The notes below the pieces were generated by a model, which worked only from the letters and a program-made list of their open reading frames with translations, did no database searches and was not told the DNA's origin. Positions 1-11,727 of a DNA stretch of 40,738 nucleotides are shown here, in pieces (the first letter of the stretch is position 1; the number at the start of each line of letters is the position of its first letter). Position numbers and translations under genes: made by a program. This DNA comes from Myxococcales bacterium (GTDB lineage: Bacteria; Myxococcota_A; Polyangia; JAAYKL01). The stretch spans positions 1 through 40,738 of the forward strand of contig JAAYKL010000049.1 of NCBI GenBank assembly GCA_012522445.1. The letters are read 5' to 3'.

Positions 1-144
1 AGAGCACGACGCTAGCAAGGCCATCCCCAGGAGGAGCAACATGGCGCTGCAAAGCGCAAACGGCGTTGCGGGCTTGGGTTGCAAACGGTTGCGATGGATG
101 TGTGCGTTGTTTTGGTGTGTGTTTTGAAGTGCCAGTTGCGGCAT
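1..144 (-). CDS. Lipoprotein, N-terminal part only (runs off the left edge)
   Basis: Read on the minus strand from an ATG at 144-142, this frame stays open to the window edge (48 codons). The start is preceded by a purine-rich AAGGGGGGG ribosome-binding site. After a polar, basic n-region comes a hydrophobic core and a lipobox, MLLLLGMALLASCS, so the product should be a lipid-anchored secreted protein with Cys47 as the modified residue. A TTG at 84 is an alternative start that would give a shorter, more typical signal peptide. The mature protein lies outside the window, so no function can be given. It is transcribed divergently from panC. Confidence 0.6.
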   Translation of the reverse strand, partial: MPQLALQNTHQNNAHIHRNRLQPKPATPFALCSAMLLLLGMALLASCS

Positions 145-562
145 GAAGCCCCCCCTTGTTGTGAAAGCATAAAATGCAATGGTTGTGGAATGAACGCTGC
201 ATTACGGTGCAATGCTTGCTTGTGTCAAATGATGTCAAAATGGATCGTTAAGAAGATAAGAAATAAACATGGCATGCGCATTTTGAGTGGAATGTTTTAT
301 AAACACAGCAATCACGGCGATTAAAATGCCTAAAATCGGGCAAAACAAACCGGACCGCCGACAAAGCAAACCGGTCCGCCAAAAAAGAGGACAAAACCAA
401 CGGCTTATGCCCCGGACATTGGCAGTGTTCTCGACACGACCGACAATTGCACCTGTCACACCCCGACAACTGCCCCTTTGACAAGTCCGATGCGCGGCGC
501 ATAATGCCCCCGATTGCAGCGCTGCCCGCGCCGGGCACGCCACCGCAACATCACAGGACAAC
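145..562. other. Intergenic region between the lipoprotein gene and panC
   Basis: No convincing gene in 418 bp. It should hold the divergent promoters of the lipoprotein gene and panC. Around 340-393 there is a short imperfect direct repeat of CAAACCGGxCCGCC (two copies) near the palindrome ACCGGT. A sigma70-like promoter facing panC is listed separately. Short open frames here have no ribosome-binding site and no recognisable product. Confidence 0.5.
478..505 (+). promoter_or_regulatory. Candidate sigma70 promoter of panC
   Basis: TTGACA at 478-483, a 16-bp spacer, and CATAAT at 500-505. It sits about 57 bp before the panC ATG. The -35 is a perfect consensus and the -10 matches at 5 of 6 positions. 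Confidence 0.5.
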
Positions 563-1480
563 ATGCAAACGTTTCAGCACCCCCGGCAAATGCGCGAACA
601 CCTCGACGCCCTACGCCACCAGGGACACACCATCGCCCTCGTCCCCACCATGGGCGCCCTCCACGAGGGACACCTCCAACTGGTGGACGAAGCCGCGCGA
701 CACGGCGACACCGTGCTGGTGAGCATCTTCGTCAACCCCACCCAGTTCGGCCCCAACGAAGACTTCTCCCGTTATCCCCGCGACCTGGAGAGCGATCGCG
801 CCAAACTCCAACAACGCGGCGCGCACCTCATCTTCGCCCCCACCCCCGAGCTCATGTACCCCGAGGGCGCCGCCACCCGCGTCTGCGTGCAGCACCTCAC
901 CGCGCACCTCTGCGGCCCGCTGCGCCCCGGACACTTCGACGGCGTGGCCACGGTGGTCACCCAGCTCTTTCACATCGCCGGTCCCTGCACCGCAATCTTT
1001 GGCCAAAAAGACTTTCAGCAACTAGCGGTCATCCGGCGCTTGGTCCGCGACCTGCACATGCCGGTGCACATCGTCGCCCATCCCACGGTGCGCGACAGCG
1101 ACGGCCTCGCCCTGAGCTCCCGCAACGCCTACCTCTCGACCGACGAACGACAGCGCGCCCTGTGCATCCCTGCGGCCCTGCAACAGGTACACGACGCCTT
1201 CCACAGCGGCATCCGCACGCCTGCGCGCCTCACCCAATGCGCCACCTCGCACATCGCCCCCCGCGTCGACGCCGTCGATTACATCTCCTTGGTTTGCCCC
1301 GACACCCTCGCCCCCCTGCGCGACGACATCCCCCAGCACCACAGCGCCCTGCTCGCCGTGGCGGTGCGCATCGGGACCACCCGCCTCATCGACAACATTC
1401 TTTTGAGCACGGCGCCATCCCCGGTCTTTCCCCGGTCTGCACAGGGCACAAAACCCCCGCGACCGACCTCTCCCTGTTAA
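563..1480 (+). CDS. panC: Pantothenate synthetase (pantoate--beta-alanine ligase)
   Basis: Cytoplasmic enzyme that joins D-pantoate and beta-alanine using ATP, the last step of pantothenate (vitamin B5, CoA precursor) synthesis. The family's nucleotidyltransferase motif appears at residues 28-40 (VPTMGALHEGHLQ, with the HxGH-type signature). The conserved FGQKDFQQLAVIRR stretch lies near residue 150 and the RDSDGLALSSRNAYLS pantoate/ATP-binding segment near residue 180. The ATG follows AGGA at a good distance. At 305 aa it is slightly longer than the usual 280-290 because of a Pro/Ser-rich C-terminal tail, which looks non-conserved. No panB or panD is adjacent, so the gene stands alone behind its own promoter. 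The coding strand is very C-rich at third positions, like most genes here. Confidence 0.96.
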   Translation: MQTFQHPRQMREHLDALRHQGHTIALVPTMGALHEGHLQLVDEAARHGDTVLVSIFVNPTQFGPNEDFSRYPRDLESDRAKLQQRGAHLIFAPTPELMYPEGAATRVCVQHLTAHLCGPLRPGHFDGVATVVTQLFHIAGPCTAIFGQKDFQQLAVIRRLVRDLHMPVHIVAHPTVRDSDGLALSSRNAYLSTDERQRALCIPAALQQVHDAFHSGIRTPARLTQCATSHIAPRVDAVDYISLVCPDTLAPLRDDIPQHHSALLAVAVRIGTTRLIDNILLSTAPSPVFPRSAQGTKPPRPTSPC

Positions 1481-1833
1481 ACCTAAAATCGAATCAATCG
1501 CTCTGCGAACCGTGTGCTGAAAAATACAAAACAAGCCCTATTTTTGGGCATAATCTGCACTTCTTGACACATTTCATGACCCCTCCAGCGCTTTTTTTGC
1601 CCCAAAAACGCGCTGCCCCCAACCGGACAAGGCTTTGCGCGCCAAGAGGCAACTGCGCAAAAACAAAGCATAATTTTGCCCTTGCCCCGTAACCCAAGAA
1701 CTTTAAATAGATAATCCCGAAACAACTGAACAAAAAACACTTGACTCCCAAAAACACTGAACATACGATTGGCCATACCCTAAAAAGACTGGGGAAACTT
1801 CCCCACACAAAAACAAGAAAACAGGAGAAAACC
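1481..1833. other. Intergenic region between panC and the HU gene, with a stem-loop
   Basis: No gene seen in 353 bp. It is more A/T-rich than its surroundings. At 1586-1615 a long stem-loop pairs CAGCGCTTTTT with AAAAACGCGCTG around a short CCCC loop; it may end panC transcription, though no U-run follows. The HU promoter at 1741-1769 closes the region. Confidence 0.45.
1741..1769 (+). promoter_or_regulatory. Candidate sigma70 promoter of the HU gene
   Basis: TTGACT at 1741-1746, a 17-bp spacer and TACGAT at 1764-1769. The start codon is about 65 bp downstream. Confidence 0.55.
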
Positions 1834-2130
1834 ATGACCAAAGCAGAACTCATCAAAGCCGTTGCCGAAAGCAAAGCCGTCCCCGAGGGCCTGTCCCAAA
1901 AAGCCGTACAGGCCATCATCGACGAAACCTTCGAGCAACTGAAAAAAGCCATCAAAAAAGACGAGCGCTTCAGCGTTCCGGGCTTTGGCATTTTCAATAA
2001 GAAAAAACGCCCCGCCCGCATGGGTCGCAACCCCGCCACCAAAGAGAAAATCAAAATCAAGGCGCAAACCACCGTTACCTTTCGTCCGGCGCAAGCGCTC
2101 AAAGATTACATGGGCAGCGGTCGCAAATAG
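1834..2130 (+). CDS. HU/IHF-family nucleoid DNA-binding protein
   Basis: Small basic histone-like protein (98 aa) expected to act as a dimer that bends and compacts DNA. It opens with the family's MTKAELIKAVA helix. A second helix follows (AVQAIIDETFEQLKKAI), then the beta-arm with VPGFGIF and the RMGRNPAT arm-tip motif (RxGRNPxT) around residues 60-67, where the intercalating proline sits. The ATG at 1834 is preferred over an upstream in-frame start at 1741 because it has an AGGAG site 6 bp before it and matches the family N-terminus. The gene is monocistronic, with a clear promoter before it and an intrinsic terminator after it. Whether it is HU or IHF cannot be settled by eye; a homodimeric HU is the simpler reading. 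Confidence 0.95.
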   Translation: MTKAELIKAVAESKAVPEGLSQKAVQAIIDETFEQLKKAIKKDERFSVPGFGIFNKKKRPARMGRNPATKEKIKIKAQTTVTFRPAQALKDYMGSGRK

Positions 2131-2151
2131 CCGTTACCCCAGCGTTCGCAT

Positions 2152-2188
2152 AAAGCGTTTCACCGCAAGTCGGTGGAGCGCTTTTTTT
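2152..2188 (+). terminator. Intrinsic terminator of the HU gene
   Basis: The arms AAAGCGTTTCACCG and CGGTGGAGCGCTTT pair around CAAGT, with two weak positions in the stem, and the 3' arm runs into seven T's. It starts 21 bp after the HU stop codon. It also lies between convergent genes, just before the end of the minus-strand gene at 2204. Confidence 0.8.
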
Positions 2189-2203
2189 ATTGTGGGGGAT
2201 TGT

Positions 2204-3910
2204 TCAGATCATCGTTAGGGCGGCGCGCAACACTTTCAAGCCCGCGTCCCAACGACCGCGCCTATCGCGCAACACCACTATCTCTTCTTGGCAGTCTGCG
2301 GTGCGGTGTCGTTCGACAATGCCCGGACAGTGAACCAGCTCATCTGCGAGCGCTGTCCCGGGGGTGCGGCGCAACACGAAGGCCTTGCGCATGCGAAAGA
2401 CGCTGCCGGACAACACCACCTCTGCGGCGACATCCAGCCCCGACAAACTGGAGGGCGGTGGTTGCATCTTCAGGCGCACCTCCACCGGACCGGTCTCGTC
2501 CTCGCGCACCCACCACGAGGCCTCGCCTTCGGGGCACGTCTTCGCCGTTGTGCGCACCACCGAGCGGCGCCACGCCCGCAGGGCGCGAAAGCTCTCCACC
2601 GCAGGGTCCACCGGCAATTCCGAACGGTGAAATGAAAACCAAATGGGCACCACCCACAGCGCGCCACTCACAGCGATGCGCAACATGTCCTGGCGGCAGT
2701 CTCCGTGGCAATGCCACACCCACACCCCAAGCGATAACAACACCGCGCCGAGGCACAACGCGCCGCGCACCGTGGCGGCATCCAACCAAGACGCGCGCTG
2801 TTTTTCATAAGTGCGCACCCACAAACCAAAGGCGTGCACGTCCGCGGCCGACATCTTTCGCCACGCACCCGCATGACCGCTGCGCGCGCCCACCGCTGTC
2901 CGCGCTGGAATCCACAACAAAATGGCGGCAAAAAAAGCCGGCACACTGCCCGCCATGACATCGCGCCATCCCGCGTAAATGCCCAAGGCCAGGGCCAGCA
3001 ACGAGAGCAGCAACCGCATGGACATCGGCGTGCGCGGCAACCACCGAAAACGCGCGGACAGCCCCATGCTGCGAAACACGCGCCGCACCTGTGCCGAGCG
3101 CAACAACAGCAGCCCAAAGCCCACCAGGGCGATCAACGTGGGCCACCAGTGATTGGGAAGCGGAGCGTGCACCGCCTGGGACACGCCCGCCATCTCCGGG
3201 GCGCCGTCCTCGCCCAATAGCACCTCGCCGGATACCTCTCTCGCGGGCAGGGACACCAAGGCGGCATCGAAGTCCACCAGCACCCGCATGGGATACCATC
3301 GGGGCGCGCGGTGCTTCAAAAATGACATCTCGTGCAGGCTCTTATGGGTGGTGTCGTAATCGGCCACCACATCCTTTTCGGCGACGATGGCGGCATCGCG
3401 GCTCTCCCCGGGCAAGCGCAGGGCCACCGACATGGATTTCATGCCTTGGTCCCACACGATGGGCGTCCAGTCCAAGCGCGCCCGCCCAGCGTAGCGGCGC
3501 AACGCACCCGCGGCGACAAAGTCGATGCGGTGCACCAGGGTAAACACCACCGTCCCCGCAGAGACATAGGCCTTGTCCGCCAAGACAATCCGCGCGCTGC
3601 CGTCCGGACGTGACGATGCCTTCACGTGTTGGCGCAAGCCGCCCACCACCCGGGCTTCGCAGGAATCTGGCACCAAGTCGGCGCCGGGCAAGGCCGCCAA
3701 ATCAAAGCCGCGGAAGCGACCGCCCTCCACGTGAAACTGCGCCTGGGTCTCCACGTACGACGCCCCCTCGCGCACCACCGAGACGCTCACCGCCACAGAC
3801 TGCAGCGAAGACTTCGACCACGCGGCATCCGCTGGCGATGGCCACAGCAACGCCACCAGCGAGATGGCCAGCAACAGATGAAAACGAGGAACTGGAATGC
3901 GGCGGTCCAT
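2204..3910 (-). CDS. Membrane protein of unknown function with a large extracytoplasmic N-terminal domain
   Basis: A 568-aa protein I do not recognise. It begins with a signal peptide (MDRRIPVPRFHLLLAISLVALLWPSPADA). A beta-rich extracytoplasmic region of roughly 220 residues follows, then about five hydrophobic segments between residues ~255 and ~450 (for example WWPTLIALVGFGLLLL and MRLLLSLLALALGIYAGW). The C-terminal ~110 residues are soluble and contain several Cys. The open frame extends upstream to 4120, but the ATG at 3910 puts the signal peptide at the N-terminus and avoids overlap with the divergent kinase gene. Topology loosely recalls predicted membrane proteins with an N-terminal periplasmic sensing domain; that is inference. 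It is convergent with the HU gene and divergent from the histidine kinase, so a functional link to the kinase is possible but unproven. Confidence 0.8.
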   Translation of the reverse strand: MDRRIPVPRFHLLLAISLVALLWPSPADAAWSKSSLQSVAVSVSVVREGASYVETQAQFHVEGGRFRGFDLAALPGADLVPDSCEARVVGGLRQHVKASSRPDGSARIVLADKAYVSAGTVVFTLVHRIDFVAAGALRRYAGRARLDWTPIVWDQGMKSMSVALRLPGESRDAAIVAEKDVVADYDTTHKSLHEMSFLKHRAPRWYPMRVLVDFDAALVSLPAREVSGEVLLGEDGAPEMAGVSQAVHAPLPNHWWPTLIALVGFGLLLLRSAQVRRVFRSMGLSARFRWLPRTPMSMRLLLSLLALALGIYAGWRDVMAGSVPAFFAAILLWIPARTAVGARSGHAGAWRKMSAADVHAFGLWVRTYEKQRASWLDAATVRGALCLGAVLLSLGVWVWHCHGDCRQDMLRIAVSGALWVVPIWFSFHRSELPVDPAVESFRALRAWRRSVVRTTAKTCPEGEASWWVREDETGPVEVRLKMQPPPSSLSGLDVAAEVVLSGSVFRMRKAFVLRRTPGTALADELVHCPGIVERHRTADCQEEIVVLRDRRGRWDAGLKVLRAALTMI

Positions 3911-4027
3911 ATATTGGAAGTAACCGACGCGACATCCCAGGGCAAATTTTGTGCCCAAATGTAGGTGCGAAATCACATTGTGGCGTTCTCTTTGTCTGCC
4001 CGGCAAAAAGGCATAAGATAACACCCC

Positions 4028-6121
4028 ATGTACGACTCCCGCATTCAGAGCGCCCTGCTCGGCTTTGTTATCGCGCTGGCCATCACGCTCTCCATGCTGC
4101 TGCGGCGCAACAAGGACCACAAGCAGATGCTCTTCATCGTCTTGTCGGGCAACGTCGCGCTCTACTACCTATTCACCTTCTTCTTTCAGTGGCAGGGAAA
4201 CCCCTGGTTCGAGCGCCTCTCCCTCCTGTGCGCCATCGCCTTGCCCCTGGGCGGGCTCCAATTCTTCCGCTCGTTCAACACCACCGGCCAGACGCGCGTA
4301 CGCCTCCACCGCACCGCCCTGGTCTTCGCCGTGCTCCTCGCCATCATCACGCTGCATCCTTCGGGCGTGCGCCCCGCGCTGGGACCGGCGATCCTCATCT
4401 ACTTTGTCGGCTTCATGCTGGTGGCCATCCTCGACTTCATCGTCCTGGCCCGCACCGCACTCACCCGCGTAGACGCCGCGCGCATCCGCTATCTCGCCGT
4501 CGGCGGACTCATCGTCATCACGCTGCAAATCACCGATCGCCTCGACCTCATCTGGGACGTCAACCTGCCCCCCATCGGCCTCGCCGCCAGCCTGGTCTAC
4601 CTGTACATCATCTCCCAAGCCATCGTTCGCTACCGCATCCTCGACCTCTACGAGATGCTCGGGCGACTGGCCCTCATGACCGCCATGGGCGCCCTGCTCG
4701 CCATCATCTACACCGTGCTGGTCTTTTGGGCGGGCCGCGACATCACCCTAAACGTCTTCCTCGCCTCCCTGGTCATCCTGCTGATGTTCGATCCCCTGCG
4801 CGACTTCGTTGAGCAAAAAATCGCCGACCTCATCTTCGGCGAACGGCGCATCCTCGAAGAAAAGGTCAACGCCATCAAGCAGCGCATCGCCCATGTGTTT
4901 ACCATTGAGCAGATGGCCGAAGAGCTCCTCCAGGGCCTCGAAGACTCGCGCCGCTTCACCCACGTATCGCTCTACATGCTCGACGCCCAGGGCAGCGGTT
5001 TCGACCGGCATCCGCTGCGCTTTGGCCCGGAGCCCGCCACCCAGCGCGTCGAGATGATGGCCGCCCGCCGCTTCTTTCGCCCCTTTGCCAAAAATGGCGC
5101 CGTCATCACCGCCGAGCTCGAGCTGCGCCGCGAACGCTCTTTGTCCATCGGCAAAGAAGAGGCCCCCGACTTAATCGCCGAGGTGCTGGAGACCCTCGAA
5201 GACCTCAGCGCCGACGTGCTGTTGTTGCTGGAGGGCGAAGACGATCTCCTGGGCTTGCTCAGCCTAAAAGACGAGCGCATCAAAGACCCGCTCTCCCCCG
5301 AAGAGGTCTCACTGCTGGCCGGGCTGACCCACCAGGCCGCCATCACCGCAGGCAATTCGCAGCTCTACCAAAAAATGAAGGAGCGCGATCGCCTCGCCGC
5401 GCTGGGCGAAATGTCCGCCGGCCTCGCCCACGAAATCCGCAACCCCCTGGGCGCCATCAAGGCCGCGGCGCAATACATCGAAGAGGTCGTCCAAGAGGAG
5501 CACAACGAGAACGCCGAGTACCTGCAGATCATCATCGAAGAGGCCAACCGCTTAAACCGCGTGGTCAACGACTTCCTCGTGTATGCGCGTCCCTCCTCCG
5601 GGGCACCGGCCGTGCTGGAGGTCAACGCCCTGTTGCAGCGCACCGCCCAAATCTTCGAAACCGGCAACCGCGATGCCCTCGAATTGCGCATCGACACCTC
5701 CGCGGAATTGCCCCACGTGCTCATCGACGGCGAACGCCTACACCAAGTCTTCCTCAACCTCATGATGAATGCGGCACAGGCCATGAAGGACCAAACCCAT
5801 CGGCGCCTCGACATCACCACGCGCACGCGCAAGATTCGGCGCTTCACCCGCGGCAGCCCCAACGCGCAATACTCCAGTCTCGTCGAGGTGCTCTTTGCCG
5901 ACAACGGACCGGGCATACCGCCAGGGCTCTTGCAAAAGGTCTTCATCCCCTTTTACACGACGCGCTCAACGGGCTACGGGCTCGGGCTCGCCATCTGCCA
6001 GCGCCTGATCCGCGACGCCCAAGGCGAAATAGAAGTGCGCAGCCAGGTGGGGCAAGGCACCATCTTCACCGTGGTGTTGCCCGCCGTTATCCCCGAAGAG
6101 ACAGAGGACGCGATGTCCTAA
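4028..6121 (+). CDS. Membrane sensor histidine kinase (7TM - GAF - HisKA - HATPase)
   Basis: A 697-aa orphan two-component sensor. The first ~260 residues hold about seven membrane segments, like the N-terminal 7TM regions of sensor kinases. A GAF-like domain occupies ~280-445. The dimerisation/phosphoacceptor box follows (LAALGEMSAGLAHEIRNPLG, with His468 the predicted phosphorylation site). Then comes the ATPase domain with the N box (NLMMNAAQAM), G1 (DNGPGIP) and G2 (GYGLGLAICQRL). The order 7TM-GAF-kinase resembles PrsK-type kinases of exopolysaccharide/PEP-CTERM systems, but that assignment is inference. No response regulator is encoded nearby, so its partner must be elsewhere. The neighbouring genes face it divergently (upstream) and convergently (downstream), so it is transcribed alone. 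Confidence 0.93.
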   Translation: MYDSRIQSALLGFVIALAITLSMLLRRNKDHKQMLFIVLSGNVALYYLFTFFFQWQGNPWFERLSLLCAIALPLGGLQFFRSFNTTGQTRVRLHRTALVFAVLLAIITLHPSGVRPALGPAILIYFVGFMLVAILDFIVLARTALTRVDAARIRYLAVGGLIVITLQITDRLDLIWDVNLPPIGLAASLVYLYIISQAIVRYRILDLYEMLGRLALMTAMGALLAIIYTVLVFWAGRDITLNVFLASLVILLMFDPLRDFVEQKIADLIFGERRILEEKVNAIKQRIAHVFTIEQMAEELLQGLEDSRRFTHVSLYMLDAQGSGFDRHPLRFGPEPATQRVEMMAARRFFRPFAKNGAVITAELELRRERSLSIGKEEAPDLIAEVLETLEDLSADVLLLLEGEDDLLGLLSLKDERIKDPLSPEEVSLLAGLTHQAAITAGNSQLYQKMKERDRLAALGEMSAGLAHEIRNPLGAIKAAAQYIEEVVQEEHNENAEYLQIIIEEANRLNRVVNDFLVYARPSSGAPAVLEVNALLQRTAQIFETGNRDALELRIDTSAELPHVLIDGERLHQVFLNLMMNAAQAMKDQTHRRLDITTRTRKIRRFTRGSPNAQYSSLVEVLFADNGPGIPPGLLQKVFIPFYTTRSTGYGLGLAICQRLIRDAQGEIEVRSQVGQGTIFTVVLPAVIPEETEDAMS

Positions 6122-6136
6122 AGCCCCGACCGACGC

Positions 6137-7184
6137 TCACGGCGCCGTTTCCCAGCCATCAAAATCCGCAAAGTCGCCCCCTGCCGCTTGGGGCATGTCG
6201 CTGAAATCAAACAGGTCGTGTTGCCAGGCGCTGCGCGACTCCGCGCGAAACCACCGGAGCTGTATCAAAAACGCGGGCACCGCCGCACCGGACAGCCCCG
6301 CGCCGGCCACCACCCCCAAGCGGTCTCGCGTCGCAAAGGGAAAGTCGACGCCGCCCCCCAACCACACCGGTCGCCCGTCTGCAGCGCGCATCCCCGCTGG
6401 CGTGCGCAGTAACGCCACCGCGCCTTGGGCCTCCACCGACCAGGCCACGGATTCGGCCCGGGGCAGTCGCAGCGCCGCCTTCCACACCCAGTCGCGATGC
6501 TGGACAAAGCGCCCCCCGTGGCCCCAATGCACCTCCTGTTGCGGGCGCAGGTGCACGCCGGTGTTGAGCAACAGCCGCATCCCAAACACCTCCAGGGCAA
6601 AAGCCCCAAAGGGCAACGCCGAAAAGTCTCCTTCTCCCGCCAAGCGCTGGTTGGCCCCTGTAGGCCCCCAAAGGTGCGCGCCCAACAGCACGCCCCAGCC
6701 CTTTTGCGCGACGTCCACCACCGCCCAGAGCAACGACACCCGCAGATCGCCGGGCGACACCCCCAATTGCGGCGGCGTCGCTTCGAAGGGAAACACCGCG
6801 CCCGAAATGCGCCCATCGCCAACCAGGCCAAAGAGCGAGCCCCCAAGGTTCAGCTCTAGGCGACCGGGCAACCCCAGGCCCACGTAGCCATCCAGGCGAA
6901 AGAACGCCGCGCCCGAGGCCAGGCCCGCGCCGTGACCAAAGGAAATGGCAGCGCCGCCGTGGTGTGAAAAGGGCTGGGCGGTCTCGGTGCCCTCCACAAA
7001 GAACCCACCGTTCAACGTGACGGCCGGGGCATGGAGTTGCGGCACCGGGAGCGGGGACGGGCGTTCACTGTGGGCAGCGCCACACCACAACAAAGTCCAC
7101 AGCGTCGCGGGCAGCCACCAGCGCCATGTCCGCAGTGCTGTCACCTCGCGGCGAGCGCTCGGTTCGCGCGGTATGTTGCGGAGC

Positions 7185-7213
<29 letters not shown>
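6137..7213 (-). CDS. Predicted outer-membrane beta-barrel protein of unknown function
   Basis: A 358-aa protein with a positively charged N-region, a hydrophobic core ([18 protein letters not shown]) and a likely signal-peptidase site before ERPSP. The rest is Gly-rich with short alternating hydrophobic strands (e.g. [37 protein letters not shown]), typical of a small beta-barrel. The last strands end in aromatic residues ([12 protein letters not shown]), followed by an acidic tail. The ATG at 7213 overlaps the end of lon by 29 bp and has a GGTGA site 7 bp before it. A GTG at 7144 would remove the overlap and give a standard-length signal peptide but has a poor ribosome-binding site. It probably rides on the tig-clp-lon transcript. 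No specific family recognised. Confidence 0.75.
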
Positions 7214-9629
<2,416 letters not shown>

Positions 9630-9691
9630 GCATATTCCTTATTAATGAACGGCTCGTTCTGAAATGGACGCGCGGTTTGAGGTCGGCCGCA

Positions 9692-10963
9692 TCAAGCGGG
9701 TTGCGCTTTTCCCTTGGGCTTGTTTTTGGCGAACAGCACCAGGGGTCGCGCCTTCTTGTGAATGGAATCCTCATTCACAATGACCTCGGTGGCCCCCTCT
9801 AAAGACGGCAGCTCAAACATAATGTCGAGCAGGACGTCTTCGAGCACCGAGCGCAATCCACGCGCACCGGTAGACCGCGCAATGGACTGCGTGGCCACGG
9901 CTTTCAGGGCCTCGTCTGTCATCGTTAGTTTCACGCCGTCCATGGCGAACAGTTTGTCGTACTGCTTGGCCAGCGCATTGCGGGGCTGGGTCAAAATTTT
10001 CACCAGGGCGTCTTCGTCCAGGTCGTGAAGCGTCGCCACCACCGGGAGGCGCCCTACAAACTCGGGGATCAAGCCAAACTTCAGCAAATCTTCGGGCTGA
10101 ATTTCGGCCAGCAAATCGCCCACGGTGTGGTCTTGCTGCGACCGGACTTCGGCGCCAAACCCCAAGGAGTGGCTGCCCATGCGGCGCTCGATGATTTTTT
10201 CGAGACCGTGAAAGGCACCGCCACAGATAAACAAAATGTTGGTGGTGTCGATTTGCAAAAAATCTTGTTGCGGGTGTTTGCGCCCGCCCTTGGGCGGTAC
10301 GTTGGCGATGGTGCCCTCGATGAGCTTGAGCAGCGCCTGCTGCACGCCCTCGCCGGAGACGTCACGCGTGATGGAAGGGTTGTCGCTCTTGCGTGACAGC
10401 TTGTCGACCTCATCGATGTAGATGATGCCGCGCTGGGCGCGCTCGACATCGTGATCGGCGTTTTGCAGCAATTGCACGATGATGTTTTCGACGTCTTCGC
10501 CCACATAGCCCGCCTCGGTCAGGGCCGTGGCGTCGGCGATGGCGAAGGGCACGTTGAGGGTTTTCGCAAGGGTTTTCGCCAGTTCAGTTTTGCCGCACCC
10601 CGAGGGCCCCAAGAGCAAGATGTTGGACTTTTGCAGCTCGACCTCGCGCTCTTTGTCGCGTCGGTGATCGATGCGTTTGTAGTGGTTGTACACCGCCACC
10701 GCCAACACGCGTTTCGCGCGGTCCTGTCCGATGACGTGCTCGTCGAGGACCTGCATGATCTCCTTGGGTTTGGGCAGGGCACCGGGACCTGCGTGCGCAT
10801 CCGGGGCATCCAGTTCTTCAGCGATGATCTCGTTGCACAAACTGATGCATTGATCGCAGATGTACACCGTTGGGCCGGCAATCAGCTTGCGCACCTCTTT
10901 TTGGCTCTTGCCACAAAAAGAGCAGCTCAATGTCGGTCGGTCATTTCCTCTGCCTCGGGTCAC
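9692..10963 (-). CDS. clpX: ATP-dependent Clp protease ATP-binding subunit ClpX
   Basis: AAA+ unfoldase that recognises tagged or native substrates and feeds them into ClpP. The N-terminal zinc-binding domain has four Cys (Cys14, Cys17, Cys36, Cys39: CSFC and CDQC). Walker A is GPSGCGKT at 119-126 and Walker B is [10 protein letters not shown]. The sensor and pore elements follow, including the [10 protein letters not shown] region and the IGF-type loop neighbourhood. The start codon appears to be GTG at 10963, the only in-frame start placing the zinc domain at the usual distance. 423 aa is the usual length. The gene lies 88 bp downstream of clpP and is probably co-transcribed with it, matching their joint function. 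Confidence 0.98.
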   Translation of the reverse strand: MTRGRGNDRPTLSCSFCGKSQKEVRKLIAGPTVYICDQCISLCNEIIAEELDAPDAHAGPGALPKPKEIMQVLDEHVIGQDRAKRVLAVAVYNHYKRIDHRRDKEREVELQKSNILLLGPSGCGKTELAKTLAKTLNVPFAIADATALTEAGYVGEDVENIIVQLLQNADHDVERAQRGIIYIDEVDKLSRKSDNPSITRDVSGEGVQQALLKLIEGTIANVPPKGGRKHPQQDFLQIDTTNILFICGGAFHGLEKIIERRMGSHSLGFGAEVRSQQDHTVGDLLAEIQPEDLLKFGLIPEFVGRLPVVATLHDLDEDALVKILTQPRNALAKQYDKLFAMDGVKLTMTDEALKAVATQSIARSTGARGLRSVLEDVLLDIMFELPSLEGATEVIVNEDSIHKKARPLVLFAKNKPKGKAQPA

Positions 10964-11051
10964 AGCTCACCTCACTGCCGTTGGGCGTTCTCGCAACAGT
11001 TAGTATATGCACGAAAGCGCACCAGACAACTCACCTTCTGTCGCGCGGCGA

Positions 11052-11699
11052 TCACCGCGTCGCCGTGTCTTTTTTTATGGGCGTCATCACCTGATCGATC
11101 AAGCCGTATTCCTGCGCCTCTTGCGCCGTCATGATGAAGTCGCGATCGGTGTCGTGTTGTATTCGCGTCATCTCTTGTCCGGTGTTTTCGGTCAAAATTT
11201 CATTGAGGCGCTGGCGCAATCGCAAAATCTCCCGCGCGTGAATCTCAATGTCTGACGCCTGTCCGCGCACACCGCCTAGCGGTTGGTGGATCAACACTCG
11301 CGAGTTGGGCAACGCAAAGCGGCGGCCCTTTGTTCCCGCGCAGAGCAACACCGCTGCCATGGAAGCCGCCTGTCCCAGGCAGATGGTAGAGATGGGACAC
11401 CCGATGTACATCATCGTATCGTAAATCGCGAGCCCCGCATTGACCGAGCCGCCCGGCGAATTGATGTAGAGCATGATCTCTTTGTCGGGGTTGTCCGAAT
11501 ACAAGTACAGCAATTGCGCGACGATAATGTTGGCCACCTCGTCACTCACCTCGGAGCCGAGAAAAACGATGCGGTCTTTTAAGAGACGCGAGAAGATGTC
11601 CCAACTGCGCTCTCCGCGGTGTGTCTGCTCCACGATTTGCGGATACGGAATAAAGCCGCTCGTAATGTCTCCGCCCCATTTCATGTCGTCGCCGTGCAT
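11052..11699 (-). CDS. clpP: ATP-dependent Clp protease proteolytic subunit ClpP
   Basis: Serine peptidase that forms the double-heptamer chamber working with ClpX. In the 215-aa product the catalytic triad is Ser113 ([11 protein letters not shown]), His138 ([10 protein letters not shown]) and Asp187 ([13 protein letters not shown]). The conserved INSPGGSV segment lies at ~80. The ATG at 11699 is chosen because AAAGGAA sits ~7 bp before it. In-frame starts further upstream (11735, 11771) would overlap the end of tig and add a non-conserved tail. It lies 28 bp after tig and upstream of clpX. Confidence 0.97.
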   Translation of the reverse strand: MHGDDMKWGGDITSGFIPYPQIVEQTHRGERSWDIFSRLLKDRIVFLGSEVSDEVANIIVAQLLYLYSDNPDKEIMLYINSPGGSVNAGLAIYDTMMYIGCPISTICLGQAASMAAVLLCAGTKGRRFALPNSRVLIHQPLGGVRGQASDIEIHAREILRLRQRLNEILTENTGQEMTRIQHDTDRDFIMTAQEAQEYGLIDQVMTPIKKDTATR

Positions 11700-11727
11700 G
11701 CTGCGTATTCCTTTCAATTGGTTTCGA

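Noticed and set aside
514..1692. Long 392-aa Arg/Pro-rich open frame over panC
   Set aside because: Shadow frame of a very C-rich gene; no ribosome-binding site, no known domain, and panC in the other frame is certain.
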